A stretch of DNA of 64,000 nt from the NCBI RefSeq assembly GCF_040802235.1, contig NC_133156.1:183780351-183844350 (forward strand). Direction: 5' to 3'. Below are positions 9,899-22,644 of the stretch, one piece after another. Origin of the DNA: Manis javanica. Lineage: Eukaryota; Chordata; Mammalia; Pholidota; Manidae. The number at the start of each line of letters is the position of its first letter. The first letter of the stretch is position 1. Made by a program: the position numbers and the translations under genes. The notes under the pieces were generated by a model. That model was not told the DNA's origin and did not search any database. It saw nothing but the letters and a program-made list of their open reading frames with translations.

Positions 9899-12800
9899 TT
9901 TTATTAAGGTATCATTGATATATACTCTTATGAAGGTTTCACAAGGAAAACAGTGTGGTTATTACATTCACCCTTGTTATTGAGTACCCCCCCATACCCC
10001 ATTATAGTCACTGTCCCATCAGTGTAGTAAGATCCCACAGAGTCCCTGTTTGTCTTCTCTGACCTATACTGTCTTCCTGTGACCCCATACACACCATGTG
10101 CACCCATCATGGTACCCCCACAATCCCATTCTCCCTCCCCCGCACCTGCCATCCCCCACCCCCTCCCCTTTGGTAACCACTAGACCCTTCTTAGAGTCTG
10201 TGACTCTGCTGCTATTTTGTTCCTTCACTTCTGATTAGTTGTTACACTCCACAAATGAGGGAAATCATTTGGTATTTGTTTTTCTCTGCCTGACTTATTT
10301 CACTGAGCATAGTACCTTCTAGCTCTGTCCATGTTGTTGCAAATGGTAGGATTTGTTTCTTTCTTATGGCTGAATAGTATTCCACTGTGTATATGTACCA
10401 CCTCTTCTTTATCCATTCATCTACTGATGGACACTTAGGTTGCTTCCATATCTTGGCTATTGTAAATGGTGATGTGATAAACATAGGGGTGCATATATCT
10501 TTTTGAATCTGAGAAGTTATTTTCTTAGGGTAAATTCCTAGGAGTGGAATTCCCGGGTCAAATGGTATTTCTATTTTTACTTAAAAAAATTTTTTTTGTA
10601 TCATTAATGTACAATTACATGAGCAACATTATGGTCACTAGACTCCCCCCATTATCAAGTCCTCACCACATACCCCATTACAGTCACTGTCCATCAGTAA
10701 AGTAAGATGCTATAGAATCACTACTTGTCTTCTCTGTGTTATACTGCTTTCCCTGTGCCAACCCCCTACATTATGTGTGCTAATAATGCCCCTTATTTCC
10801 CCTCATCCCTCCCTTCCCACCCATCCTCCCCAGTCCCTTTCCCTTTGGTAACTGTTAGTTCATTCTTGGGTTCTGTGAGTCTACTGCTGTTTTGTTCCTT
10901 CTGTTTTTTCTTTGTTCTTATACACCACAGATGAGTGAAACCATCTGATACTTGTCTTTCTCTGCCTGGCTTATTTCACTGAGCATAATACCCTCTAACT
11001 CCATCCATGTTGTTGCAAATGGTAGGATTTGTTTTCTTCTTATGGCTGAATAATATTCCATTGTGTATATGTACCACATTTTCTTTATCCATTCACCTAC
11101 TGATGGTTGCTTCCATTTCTTGGCTATTGTAAATAGTGATGCGATAAACATAGGGGTGCATATGTCTTTTTCAAACTTGGCTGCTGAATTCTTAGGGTAA
11201 ATTCCTAGGAGTGGAATTCCTGGGTCAAATGGTATAAATGGTATTTCTATTTTGAGTTTTTTGAGGAACCTCCATATTGCTTTCCACAATGGTTGAACTA
11301 GTTTACATTCCCACCAGCAGTGTAGGAGGGTTCCCCTTTTTCCACAACCTTGCCCCTTTATCATATATTAATTGACCATATATGCTTGGGTTAATATCTG
11401 GACTCTCTATTCTGATCCACTGGTCTATGGGTCTGTTTTTGTGCTGATACCAAATTGTTTTGATTACTGTGGCTTTGCAGTAGAGTTTGAAGTTGGGAAG
11501 CAATATCCCCCTGCTTTATTCTTCCTTCTCAGGATTGCTTTGGCTCTTCAGGGTCTTTTGTGGTTCCTTATAAATTTTAGAACTATTTGCTCCAGTTCAT
11601 TGAAGAATGTTGTTGGTATTTTGGTAGGGATTGCATTGAATCTGTAGGTTGCTTTAGGCAGTATGGCCATTTTTACAATATTAATTCTTCCCACCCAAGA
11701 GCATGGGATGAATTTCCATTTATTAGTGTCCTCTTTAATTAAGAGTGTCTTGTAGTTTTCAGGGTTATTTTTAGGCTTTCGAGGAACCTCCATACTGCTT
11801 TCCACAATGCTTGAACTAATTTACATTCCCACAAGCAGTGTAGGAGATTTCCCCTTTGTCCACATCCTCGCCAACATTTGTTGTTGTTTGTCTTTTGGAT
11901 GTTGGCCATCCTAACTGGTGTGAAGTGATATCTCATTGTAGTTTTAATTTGCATTTCTCTGATGATTAGCGATGTGGAGCATCTTTTCATGTGCCTGTTG
12001 GCCATCTGAATTTCTTTAGAGAAGTGTCTTTTGAGATCCTCTGCCCATTTTTTAATTTTTTTTTTTGTTTTTTGGGTGTTGAGGCATGTGAGTTCTTTAT
12101 ATATTTTGGATGTTAAACCCTTATTGGATACATCGTTTATGAATATATTCTCCCTTACTGTAGGATGCCTTTTTGTTCTACTGATGGTGTCCTTTGCTGT
12201 ACAGAAGCTTTTTAGCTTGATGTCCCAGTTGTTTGTTTTTTATTTTGTTTTCCTTGCCCGAGGAGATGCGTTCAGGAAAAAGTTACTCATGTTTATATTC
12301 AAGAGATTTTTGCCTATGTTTTTTTCTAAGAGTTTTATGGTTTCATGACTTATATTCAGGTCTTTGATCCATTTCGAGTTTACTTTCATGTGTGGAGTTA
12401 GACAATAATCCAGTTTCATTCTCTTGCATGCCGCTGTCCAGTTTTGTCAACACCAGCTGTTGAAGAGGCTGTCATTTCCCCATCATTGTGTATCCATGGC
12501 CCCTTTATCATATATTAATTGACCATATATGGTTGGGTTTATATCAGGGCTCTCTCATCTATTCCACTGGTGTATGGGTCTGTTCTTGTGCCAGTACCAT
12601 ATTGTCTTGATTAGTGTGGCTTTGAAATAGAGCTTGAAGTCGGGGAGCATAATCACCCCCGCTTTATTCTTCATCCTCAGGATTGCTTTGGCTATTTGGG
12701 GTCTTTCATGGTTCCATATGAATTTTAGAACGATTTGCTCTAGTTTGTTGAAGAATGCTTTTGGTATTTTGATAGGGATTACATTGAATCTGTAGATTGC

Positions 12801-13334
12801 TTTAGGCAGGATGGCCATTTTGACAATATTCTTCCTAGCCATGGGCACGGGATGTTTTTCCATTTATTGGTATCTTCTTTAATTTCTTCCATGTCTTGTA
12901 GTTTTCAGAGTATAGGTCCTTCACTTCCTTGGTGAGGTTTCTTCCTAGGTATTTTATTCTTTTTGATACAGTTATGAATGGAATTGTTTTCCTGATTTCT
13001 CTTTCTGCTAGTTCATTGTTAGTGTACAGGAATGCAACAGATTTCTGTGTATTAATTTTATATCCTGCAACTTTGCTGAATTCAGATATTAGATCTAGTA
13101 GTTTTGGAGTGGATTCTTTAGGGTTTTTTATGTACAAAATCGTGTCATCTGCAAACAGGGACTTTTTAACTTCTTCCTTGCCAATCTGGAGGCTTTTATT
13201 TCTTTGCATTGTCTGATTGCCATAGCCAGGACCTCCAGAACTGTGTTGAATTGAAGTGGGGAGAGTGGGCATCATCTTGTTCCTGATCTTAAAGGAAAAG
13301 CTTTCAGCTTCTCGCTGTTTAGTATGATGTTGCC
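9899..13334 (-). mobile_element. L1 inserted into MIR, itself split by a second L1
   Basis: Outer L1, minus strand, 5'-truncated. Its two segments are about 9899-10579 (3' UTR and ORF2 end) and 11766-13334 (ORF2). The target-site duplication TCATTTTCTTT lies at 9888-9898 and 13335-13345 inside a MIR. The translation of 12835-13338 shows the reverse transcriptase F-A-D-D catalytic motif and the following conserved block. Several frameshifts and stops break ORF2, so it is dead. It ends (5' side) inside the reverse transcriptase domain. Confidence 0.92.
10580..11765 (-). mobile_element. Second L1 nested in the first
   Basis: A new poly(T)/3' UTR start after base 10580 repeats the same L1 3' end already read at 9899. 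At 11774 the outer element resumes exactly where it stopped. The 8-bp target duplication TATTTTTA is at 10572-10579 and 11766-11773. Relative to the outer copy it lacks about 630 bp at position ~11354. Open frames at 10918-11364 and 11548-11805 are ORF2 C-terminal pieces. Confidence 0.9.
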
Positions 13335-13345
13335 TCATTTTCTTT

Positions 13346-13470
13346 ATCCATAAAATGAGGGTAATAATAGTACCTGCCTTATAAGGTGGTTATGATAGAA
13401 AGTGTTTACCATAGTGTTTGGCACATAGAAAGTGCTCACCAAATGTCAGCTGTTACCATAGTTGTTATCA
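13346..13470 (+). repeat. MIR, right half
   Basis: Resumes the MIR split at 9887: aaaatgagggtaataatagt.., then ggcacatagaaagtgctcac. Confidence 0.8.
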
Positions 13471-13612
13471 TCATTTAATAGATGGAGAAACAAAGGCTTA
13501 GAGAGAGGTAAGGTAATTTGCCTAAGTGACACAGCAAATAAATGATGGAAGGAATTCGTACCCAGCAGTCAAACTCCAGAGCTCTTGTTCTTAACTGTTA
13601 GATTACACCACT
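13471..13612 (-). repeat. MIR
   Basis: Reverse MIR: atggagaaacaaaggcttag, tgacacagcaaataa, agctcttgttcttaact. Confidence 0.75.
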
Positions 13613-13984
13613 GTCGTGAGTTGAGGGGAAGAGACTGGATGTGAACTGCATTTGTCCATCTTGCAATGAACATAGATGTAAAGGTCACACTTGGGTTCAC
13701 TCCTACCTGACCTTTATTTGTGACCTTAAGTGTCTTATCACCATAGCATGTAACTGGTTATTCTGTGATTTGGTTCTTCCCCTAGATCCAAAGAAATGAG
13801 TAAGTGATGGGTTAGTTACATCTTCTTACACTGAGGGATTTGGTGTTACCTAGCTGAGGCCAGGAAGTGGGTCTGTATATACCTGCCCTTCCCAGTGCTC
13901 TTTGGAGCAGAAGTAGGAGCTTGTCCCATCTCTCTTTGTTACTGTTGATTTTCTCTCTAATACAACTGGTAATGATGAGAAGCA

Positions 13985-14215
13985 GAGCAGTGTATACATG
14001 GTGTGCTTCTATATGCCATGCATTTTACATGAATTATCTCATCTAATCCTTAAAATAACTCTGTCAGGTAGTCACTCTTATTTTATAGAAACAGAGAATT
14101 TAGGAAACTTGAACTTAAGTCACCCAATTACTAGGTGGTAGAGCTGGGATTTGAATACACGTTCTGGCTCTAGAGTCCATTATCTTAACCTCTACCCTCT
14201 ACTGCTTCCGTTCCT
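13985..14215 (-). repeat. MIR (near full length)
   Basis: Reverse MIR including the left part (tgtgcttctatatgcc, atctcatctaatccttaaaa), the core and the tRNA-like end (ctctagagtccattatctta). Confidence 0.8.
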
Positions 14216-14299
14216 TTCTTAACCTGTACAGAACATAGCATGGGACAGGTGGCTTAGTAGGGTCAGTCCTATTTTTCCCATATGAAAAAGAGATGATTT

Positions 14300-14450
14300 T
14301 GACTACTGGGCTAGGAATAAGGAGGCCTGTGGTCTTATCTGGACCACGTCACCAACTTACCATGTCCAGGACTTCACTTTTCTCAGCCTTGTCCTCACTC
14401 ATACGCTAGGTGGTCTCCCTTCTAACTGACATTCTGTGATCATGTGAAGT
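14300..14450 (+). repeat. MIR
   Basis: Decayed sense MIR: accaacttaccatgtcc..acttttctcagcct..cattctgtgatcatgtg. Confidence 0.55.
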
Positions 14451-14789
14451 GAGGAGAGTAACACCTGCTTAGTTCCTTGATTTTGGAGCAGTGGTGTTTG
14501 TGAGGTTTTAGGGAGCCTGCTTTGTGTAGGGGAAGATGCCAAATTTCAGGGCAGAGAATGAACCTCCTTCCTGAAGAAGATAGATCCAGGCTCTTTTTGA
14601 GGCCGGTTGCCTAGGGAACCTAGCCTCTGGCCAGCAACTGCCAGGAATGCTTTGGTTGAGGGTTGGGTACAGATAACTAAAACAAGCAGTACATTGAGGT
14701 TTCACTTTCCATCCCTCCCCCCACCAGGCTACCTTTCCCTTGTCCAGCTACTAGCTTTATACACTTCCTGTAAGTTCGGCTAGATTTTA

Positions 14790-14940
14790 AGTACTTAAAA
14801 AGTATTATTTAATCTTTATAGTAATGAGAAAAGTACTGTTACTCTGATTTTACAAATAAAGTGAGGCAAATAGAGTAAAATAGTTTGTCTATATGTACTC
14901 AAGTGGAAGGTGGTATCCAATCCACTAAATTGTAGTGCTT
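14790..14940 (-). repeat. MIR
   Basis: Reverse MIR: tattatttaatctttatag.., tgattttacaaataaagtga.., decayed tail. Confidence 0.65.
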
Positions 14941-15039
14941 GGTCAGAACTTGAAAAAAAAGGAAAAAAAGGCAGAGGAAAGACTGCTTAGTTATTAATTA
15001 GTGGTTTTGTTTGGTTTTTGTTTTATTTAGAATGATGAT

Positions 15040-15520
15040 AGATTCTTAGGTCAGAAAGGCCATTTAAGGAAATTTAGTCAGTCTCCTTGTCTCCAGTGTG
15101 CTGCTCAATGCTTGCTATTGTTCCCTTGACAGATTATTATCCAAGTTCTTTTTGAATACTTCCATTGCTGGGGAGCTCATTGCTTATTGAGGAATCCCAT
15201 TATATTGTTGAATAGCTCTCATTGGTAGAAAATTATTTCTTGTTTTGAATTGAAATCTAATTGATACAACTTGTCATCAGTTTCAGGCCTGTACCCTGGA
15301 GCCATCCAGGAGAAATACAATCCATTTTCCACATTGCCAGTCTTGGGAACATTTGAAGGCACTCTTCCTATGTTTAAGGCATGTTTGCAGTTTTGTCTTA
15401 GCATCTAAACTTGCTTTCAATTCAGATTGGGCACAAAAGTAATCTCTCTTACCATTTGTAGCAAATCTGTACTTCACTTCTTGTGATTAGTTAGGCACAA
15501 AGGTGTGAGCCCTTCTCACA
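15040..15520 (+). repeat. Ancient L3/CR1-type LINE fragment
   Basis: ggggagctcattgcttattg.., aatagctctcattggtagaa.., ttggaagc..agccatccagga.. follow the profile of an old CR1-clade mammalian LINE. The family label is from memory; that it is an old repeat is more certain than which one. Confidence 0.45.
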
Positions 15521-15539
15521 TCCTTGGATAATGAATGGC

Positions 15540-16254
15540 TAGTAAACTGAATCTATACCATTGTATATGAGTCTGGAGGTTTGTAGTTTCCTTCTCTTGC
15601 AATCTCTAAGACGCCAGGCTGCTGCCCTCTGCACCCTTGTTAGAGCTCACAAAATGGCTGGAAGTTGATGCAGGCTCTTGACAAAACTGCGTTTACTTCA
15701 TTAGGCCACTAGGTGATGAACAACTCGCAAACACAGACAGCCAGGGATGGTTGTGTACCAGTTTCTGTTTGTACTTGGAAAGGTAATCAGAAGTCATCTG
15801 TTAAAACCTCATTAAAAGGTTTTTCTGGCGGAAGGGAAAACATGTCTTGTCTTGTGCATACGTTATCTTTCCTAGCTTTGTTCCAAAAATTTTAAATATT
15901 AATTTGACTAGGATAAGTCTTTGAGTAATTTTTCTTAGAAATGGGTCATGGATGGTACTTGCAAAATCCAGGATTCTTAAATAGTAATCCTAGTCTATAC
16001 AATCTGTATGCAGCTTTCTACTTTCTTTAGTTTCTAGTGATACAGATGAGAAGTCCAATGCCAGTTAGATATTTTCCTTTGTAAGTAATAACCTGTTTTT
16101 TCTTTTTGCAAGTTTGTAGATTTTTTCTTCATGGTTAGGGTTTTATCATGATATGCTTAGGTTCATATCTTTTTAAAAAACTCTGCTTGTCACTTGAACC
16201 TTTTCTACTTAAAAACTTAAGTCTTTTCTTAGTTCAAGGAAGTTTTGTTGCTTT
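15540..16254. other. Non-coding, nothing recognised
   Basis: No exon or clear repeat. Confidence 0.45.
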
Positions 16255-16360
16255 CCTTCTATCGGTTTCCAACCTCCTTTACAGATGAGGAAACTGAACC
16301 CAAAAAAGTTAAGTGATTTGCCCAAGGTCACACAACTAGTTAAAAATGGACCTCAAGCAA
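16255..16360 (-). repeat. MIR fragment
   Basis: cagatgaggaaactgaaccc followed by gatttgcccaaggtcacaca. Confidence 0.75.
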
Positions 16361-17934
16361 ATAAAATGACTTTTGATGAACTAGGCTTTCACTGTGGTGA
16401 ACATCATTCTAGTGAGAGGGCCACCAAGAGCAACTTGGAAATTTTTTAGTGAGACAGGAAAATTTTGCCAAGTGTTTATGCAGAGATGAAGAAGGAAGAG
16501 GTAATGAAGAGGTAGTATAATTCATTATGGTTAAAATGTGGCCCATTTAGAGGACTGCAAAATTCACAAGTTATTGTAATATCCCACTTTTTGGAACTAC
16601 CCCAAAGCTCTAAAACTTAAAGCCAGGAAGTTGATTGAATATTTGGAAAATTAGATACTTCATTGTCAGGAGTTGGGTAAGCGTGGTCATGCCCTATTGT
16701 AAATATTGGAAAGCATTTAAGTGTTTGAAAGCTTGGAGACAGACATCATAAACTGTCTTATCAGAGATCTGGTTTCTATTTTGAGTTCTAGCCTAGGACC
16801 CTTTTTTGCTGGAAACTACCTGTTCCTGACTCTGTTGATCTTTGGATTTCCCCAGCCCTTTGGTGCCTTTCAGTTTTGAAATGAAACCTATTCCAGAGGG
16901 TGAGGTCAGGTACAAAGAAGACTTTGACAGCTCACACTAGGTTGTTTTCTTTCTGGAGCTGTCTGGTATGTGACTGCGTGAGGCACGAGGTATAGCAGGC
17001 TCTGAGATAGTCTAATTTGACGGTGAGTCAGCTGTTGGGTAAGGCCTACTTAGTGTCATTTCTCTGGTAACCAGGAAAACATGTAGACCAAGTAAGTTGT
17101 CTTTCATCCTCAGGAAGTTGAAAGTTAGGAGCACAGTCACCAGAGACCTGCCATGGTCTCTCTGCCTTTGGTTTACTGAAGAAGGAAAAAGTTTCAGTCT
17201 TTTCTCATTTATAGAACCTCCTTTCCAGAAAAGAGCCAAGTCCCTGGCCTCTCTGCTTTTCCAGCTTCTCAGCTTTTACACCATGTCTCCTGGAATCGCT
17301 GAAGTGAAGTGACTCCTCTAAATACCTCTAGGCACACCCACCCACATGTCTTGCCCTCAGCCCCTCCACAAAATGAGCTTATCCTCTTCCCTTTGCTGTA
17401 AACTTGGTTTCAACCACTGTACGGCATTTCTCTTGGAACCTTTAAAAGTAAAACTGGCTCTTTCTTCACCTGACCCCATACTGCTTCCCCCTGATTCTGA
17501 CTGACCGCCCCATCCCCCAGCACTATAGAGCTGCTTCCAGACCTTTAAATACCTCCTCCACCTTGAGAATTTTGCTGGCCAGCAAGGCCTCCTCATTTCT
17601 GTTCTTGAAGCTTGGCATCTGTATTCATTTTCCCATTTTCATTTAGAACTTTGTTATCTTACCTTCTGGGGCTCTGGACCAGGCTAGGAGATCGGTGGCC
17701 AGGTTGAGCCTCAGGTCAAGGATTTAGGGTAGAGCATGAAATTGGGGGGCTGAATGTTAATATCTCAGTTGTGGGCTGATGGGAACCTGGAATATCTGAA
17801 CATCAAGATCAGTCGGGGGTGGAAAGGATGGAGAAAATTCAGTAATTGAAGCAAAGGATGACTTTTGTAGGCTCCCCCATCTGCCCATTCAAAAAAAAAA
17901 AGGTTAAGAGTTATTTTTTAGGACACTTTAAGAT
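16361..17934. other. Unique non-coding
   Basis: Short frames at 17012-17239 and 17357-17596 lack splice signals and recognisable motifs. Nothing else supported. Confidence 0.5.
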
Positions 17935-18445
17935 TAACAGCAAAATTGAGAGGAATGTGCAGAGATTCTCATTATTTTTTGAAAAAATGATCTTTAATTT
18001 TTAAATTTTACAGAGAACATAGTAACCCCCCCAAAAAAAATCAAAACATAGATATTTTGAATTCCAGCTCCCCCATCACACAGACTCCATTTCCATTATT
18101 TCTGTATTCCCTAGAGGTAATGTGTTAGTGGTTTGGAGTGTACCTTCCAGACATTTTTCTTTGTGTTTACATATGTATGCATGAACCCAGAAAAACTGTG
18201 GTTTTTGTGTTTATTTTCACAAATGGGGTCATATTTTATGTATCATTCTGGTATTTCTTTCTTTTGATTCAGTACTATGCCTTGACAGTATTCCATGTTG
18301 GTACTATTACTTTTCATTTTTTCTGCCTAATATGTAACATTTCATAGAATAGACATACTGTGTTTTATTTAGCTATTTTCCTATTGAGGGACATTAAGGT
18401 ATTGTCCTTTTTATTGTTATAAATGATTCTGACATTTAAATGTCA
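17935..18445 (-). repeat. Old L1 (L1M) 3' region
   Basis: Reverse-strand old L1 UTR/ORF2 end: acaaatggggtcatatttta.., cagtattccatgttgg.., cctattgagggacattaagg. Decayed, no frame. Confidence 0.65.
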
Positions 18446-18819
18446 GCATTCTGATCCTAAGCCTTTTTTTTCTTTTCCTTGCACTCTCCCTACGTGATCT
18501 CAACCTCTCTGACAGCTTTATTTACCATCTACAAATGGACGCCGTTCAAATCTCTCTCCAGACTGCTTATGTAAACAACTCCACTGGGATGGTTTGTGGA
18601 CTTGGCAAAATGCAGCCTCCTGCTCTTCCCACTTGCTCCTGATCCAGTGTCCTGTCACAAACAGTACCACCACCTACGTAGTAGCCAGGCACAAGCCGAG
18701 TAGTCACTGTAAGTCCCTCCCCTCCCCACCGCTCCCCTCTTCTGACAACCCGCCACCAGGACTTGTCCTCCCTAGTATTTCTTGAATCCAGTTGCGTTCT
18801 TTCCTTCTTCACTGCCAAT

Positions 18820-18930
18820 ATCCTGTACCTTAGTGTCCTAATTTATAAGCATATTTATGAAGATTAAATTAATTAACATATAAAATGCTTAGAATGGTTG
18901 GTTGTTCAGTTCTCTGTGAATGTTAGCTGT
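18820..18930 (+). repeat. MIR fragment
   Basis: accttagtgtcctaatttat, aatgcttagaatggttgg.. and gttagctgttatcagcagc are a decayed MIR 3' half. Confidence 0.45.
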
Positions 18931-18949
18931 TATCAGCAGCATCATTTCT

Positions 18950-19135
18950 TCCCCACCCCCTTTTTCATAACACTTTTCAATATGTCATATTTTTCTTGGT
19001 TTATTCACATATTTCAAATTCAAATGTAAATTTTCTGAGAACAGGGATATTTTCTGTTTTATTCACTGTTGCATTTCTAGCCTAGGACAATGCATGGCAT
19101 GTTGTAGATACTCAGTGAATATTTGTTAGGTGAAT
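18950..19135 (+). repeat. L2 3' end
   Basis: gagaacagggatattttctg.., ctaggacaatgcatggcatg.., agtgaatatttgttaggtga. Confidence 0.7.
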
Positions 19136-19149
19136 GATAAAACAGCTTC

Positions 19150-19505
19150 ATATGTATTGTAAGGCTTTTCTTGGTCTCCCCAGCATCATCTGCCTCAGGA
19201 AACTTTGTACCCTGGCCTACACCGTCCCCGACCCCAGCTCATCCCATCTCTTCAGATGTTCTTTCTTGCTGCAGGACCTTTGCATATGCTGTTCCTTCTG
19301 CTTAGAACACTCTTCCTCAAATGTCAAACTTCTTGAAAAATCTTTCCTGCTACTGCCTAGGTATCTCCTATTCATCCTTTAAGTTTAAGCTTCGGTGTAA
19401 CCACCTAATTAGCTTTCTTAATCTTAGAGCTCTGTATGCATTGCCTTTAATTATCTTACATATTGTAATTATTTGTCTACTTTACTAGACTTTAAGTTCT
19501 GTTGG
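19150..19505 (+). repeat. L2
   Basis: ctgcaggacctttgcatatg.., tgttccttctgcttagaaca.., aatcttagagctctgtatgc.., tactagactttaagttctg. Confidence 0.75.
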
Positions 19506-20290
19506 GCAGAGGTGAGGTGGAAGGATCCCTTGAGGTAGGGGTGGTGGTTAGGAGGGATGGAGTACTAGGGTTATCACCTGAGGGCTAAGAAAGGTATGCC
19601 TTATAATGTCAGGGTGAGGTCTAGACATTTGATCCTAGTTCATTGTCATTCTCCTTATTCCATCTTTGGCGATTCCAGTGTTTGCCTAGATGAACCATCT
19701 AACATGCTTGAGGTGACCCATCTAATATGCTTGTCTCTCTCTAAGACATAAAATCAGGGTTAAACTTGGCAGGGGACTTGCCTACAGACGGGGCATTGAT
19801 GCTGAGTTCAAGGATCTGGGAGGTAGATTATTTACTCTGAGTGGCTGATGGTAGAATAACTGAGAGTAGAGTGGAATCCTAAGCAAGGAAGGAAGCAAAA
19901 GATCTTCGGGATAAGGTGAGGCAAAGATAAATAGGAAGATGAATCATTAGGTCAGAAATCTAGAGAATCAAGATAGTGGGTGGAGTATAAGAAGGGGCAG
20001 GGCAAGCAGTCAGGATTAAGGCCATAAATAATCATGGGTATTACTTAAATCATCTTTTGGCATTCTTACCTCTTCAGTGTAGAACCAGCTTTTAGATTAT
20101 AAGAAGGATCAGTTGACATGCAAGGGTTTGAACTAGGTTGCCTACTACTTTGTATTTTATGTGCTGTTTATTAAAGTCAAATCCCTAGATATCCTACCTT
20201 ACCTCTCCCCCCACCTCACTTCAGTTTCTGTTCCCAAGAGCCTACGTTTCCTGCTTTAAATGTACTAGTTAGCTCAGCTACACCATCTTT
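19506..20290. other. Non-coding, nothing recognised
   Basis: No exon or RNA gene. G-rich patch near 19500-19560. Confidence 0.45.
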
Positions 20291-20422
20291 GGGAAAAGCT
20301 TCCTGTATAGACACCGGCAACAATTCTGGCACACCCTTCAGGTAGGTGAGGATGCTCCCTTCAGGTAGGGCGAGTGCTCCTGTGACTGCATCCCCCCACC
20401 AAAGCAGACATAGGAGCTGGCC

Positions 20423-20900
20423 TCAGCAGCTGCTGCCTAACCCGAATCTGTGGAATTCCTCTGAGTTCTGGAGATGGACGTGTGAGTGTAGAGTATAGGG
20501 TGGGACTCCGTCGGTTGGCAGTGGAAGATGGGCGGGATGTGCATCAGTGGTAGGATCTGAAGATGTGTAAGCATGGGCTTGGCATTTCGGTGAAATGGTC
20601 CTTGAGTTTGTGGCAATGTTAGGGGGCTCTGACGTGCTATGTGGAGAGTCTTGGTGAGTAGTGCTAGTCATTAGCCCTTCGAGGTGCTCTGTATGTTTCC
20701 TTCATAGCCTGGAGCCCTTCTGCAGACTGATGAGTAGCCGGCATTGTGGTGGGTGCTGAGGCTGGGGGGATCATGGTGATAGAAACAGTACTCACTAAGG
20801 AGGGGTATATTCTCTCTTGAAGGCTGGATGGAGTGATTGTGTAAACATACTGGGGAGTGTAAGGCCCAGTCTCTTGGTCTGTGCGAGGCATCTGCATGCC
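20423..20900 (-). pseudogene. Possible decayed processed pseudogene, parent unrecognised
   Basis: On the minus strand two fair-length frames, 20897-20664 (77 residues) and 20671-20423 (82 residues), abut in different frames, as after a frameshift. Both are rich in Pro, Ser, Thr and His, and the same low-complexity character continues across the junction. No splice sites interrupt it, and no poly(A) tail or target-site duplication was found, so retroposition is not shown. I do not recognise the parent gene. It could be chance open sequence. Confidence 0.25.
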
Positions 20901-21194
20901 CCTCTTAGGGCTCTGCTGGGCAAATCAACCTCAGAGAACCAGAGATCAGGAGTGTTGCGAGTGATTTCCTCAAGAGCGCTCCTTGTCTTTAAATCCTCTG
21001 CTCTCTAGGCCCCATGCTTTGATGTCCTGCCTCCTATTTTCTTTGTTGGGGCCTTCAGATTTCATAATCCATTATGACTCCCCTTTCTAGATTACTCCAT
21101 ACCTAGCTTGACTCTTGACTATATGTAGTCTCCTAATTTTGATATTGCCAGCCAACTTCAAGTGAGGGCCTTTTCCTCTACTAGCTCTGTTTAT

Positions 21195-21400
21195 AGAGCT
21201 ATGATTTTAAAGCTTTAATATATCAGAATTACAGGGGGCATGGTGGGGGAGCTGGATACTTACTTAAAATGCAGATTCCTAGTCTCTACTCCTAGCTATT
21301 CTGGTTTGGTAGCTTTGGAGTGGTAACCAGGAATCTGCATTTTGGTTGGGCTGGCTTCTCAAGTGACTTGGTAGGAGATGATAAACTAAACTAGAAGATT
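21195..21400. repeat. MER5-type hAT DNA transposon
   Basis: atatcagaattacagggggc.., aaaatgcagattcctag.. and then ..aggaatctgcattttgg show the inverted-repeat wording of small nonautonomous hAT-Charlie elements. Confidence 0.65.
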
Positions 21401-21729
21401 CGGCTGATCCTCCCCACCCCTAAAGGGGAAAGAAGGGTATTTGAACCCTTAGATCCTAAGGATCTAGGATCCTTAGTCTGTTACCTGTCATTCAGTGGGG
21501 ACAATGGATAACTGTCTCTATGTACTGGTACCTCATTTTCTCATTGCCGTGGTAGGCATGGAGCACAGATGAAGTAGAGGGCCTTAATGACTCCCCTGTG
21601 GCTGATCAGTACCTCTGGGATTTATAAGGGCTTCAACTTTAGACTTAGAAAGCAGTCCAGAACATAGACCTTGAATGCTGCCAGTTGCACTTCGTGTTTG
21701 TCTCTGGGGTGTCTCACTTTACTGTGCCA

Positions 21730-22400
21730 TTGACTCTGCCCTAATATAGGCCATCTTCATTTGGTCTCCAGTCTGTCCTCACTCCCCATTGCAGCCATCC
21801 TCTATATAGATCCCATTGTCTACCTATAAAATAACCCAAACCTCTCTTCCTTCTTCTCAAATCCTCTGTTGCATTCCATTACCTATACAATCAAGTCCAC
21901 ATATCTCAGGTTGGAATAAACAGTCTTGCACAATTTGCTCCAAATTGGGTCTACAAGGCCCAGCAAGATATGGTCCTTGCCTGTTTCTCAAATCTCATCC
22001 CAAGCTCCTCTCCTCCTCATCTCCTGCAGGCACCCTTACCTGCTTGCAGTTCTTTGACCTCTTCTTCAGCTCCCTGGCTTAAGGGTTTTTGCAGTGCTAT
22101 AGCTTCTACCTAGAAAATTCTTTACCCTGCTCTTCACCTCATTAACCATCCCTTGTCTTTAAGTGTCAGTTAAGCATTATCTCCTTTTAAATGTCTCTTC
22201 TGGCCACATTAAACAAAGCAACTCCATATTATTCTCTATCTTTATACCCTGTTTGCTTCCTTTAGACCATTTTCCACTTTATTGGTTTGTCTTTCTCTCC
22301 TACTAGATTATAAGATCCATGAGAGCAGAGACTGCTCACAGATTGTATCTTCAGAGTCTAGTGCATAGAGGCACTCAGTAATTATTTGCTAAGTTGCCTT
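21730..22400 (+). repeat. L2, long
   Basis: Sense L2: ctacaaggcccagcaagata.., caaatctcatcccaagctcc.., cagtgctatagcttctacct.., actagattataagatccatg.., aggcactcagtaattatttg. Relict frames here are LINE-derived. Confidence 0.75.
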
Positions 22401-22644
22401 TTACCTTCTTGTGAGTACTTGTGCCAGTGCTTTGTGGCTCTGCACAACTCTTACTCTTTCTGTATGTTTTTGCCTATGGCGGAAGCATCTGTTCTCACAT
22501 CAGTTTGGTCAGATTCCTTCTTGCCCTGTATCACTTCTCTAAGTAATTCTTTGACTTCCCCAGGCAGTGCCACTTCAGCTGAGACAGCACTTGGGACCCC
22601 GTAGGTGGACTTTTCACCCTGCGTTGTGATTTCACCTGTTAGAG

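Noticed and set aside
10918..13338. Several minus-strand frames with reverse transcriptase features
   Set aside because: They are broken L1 ORF2, not host genes.
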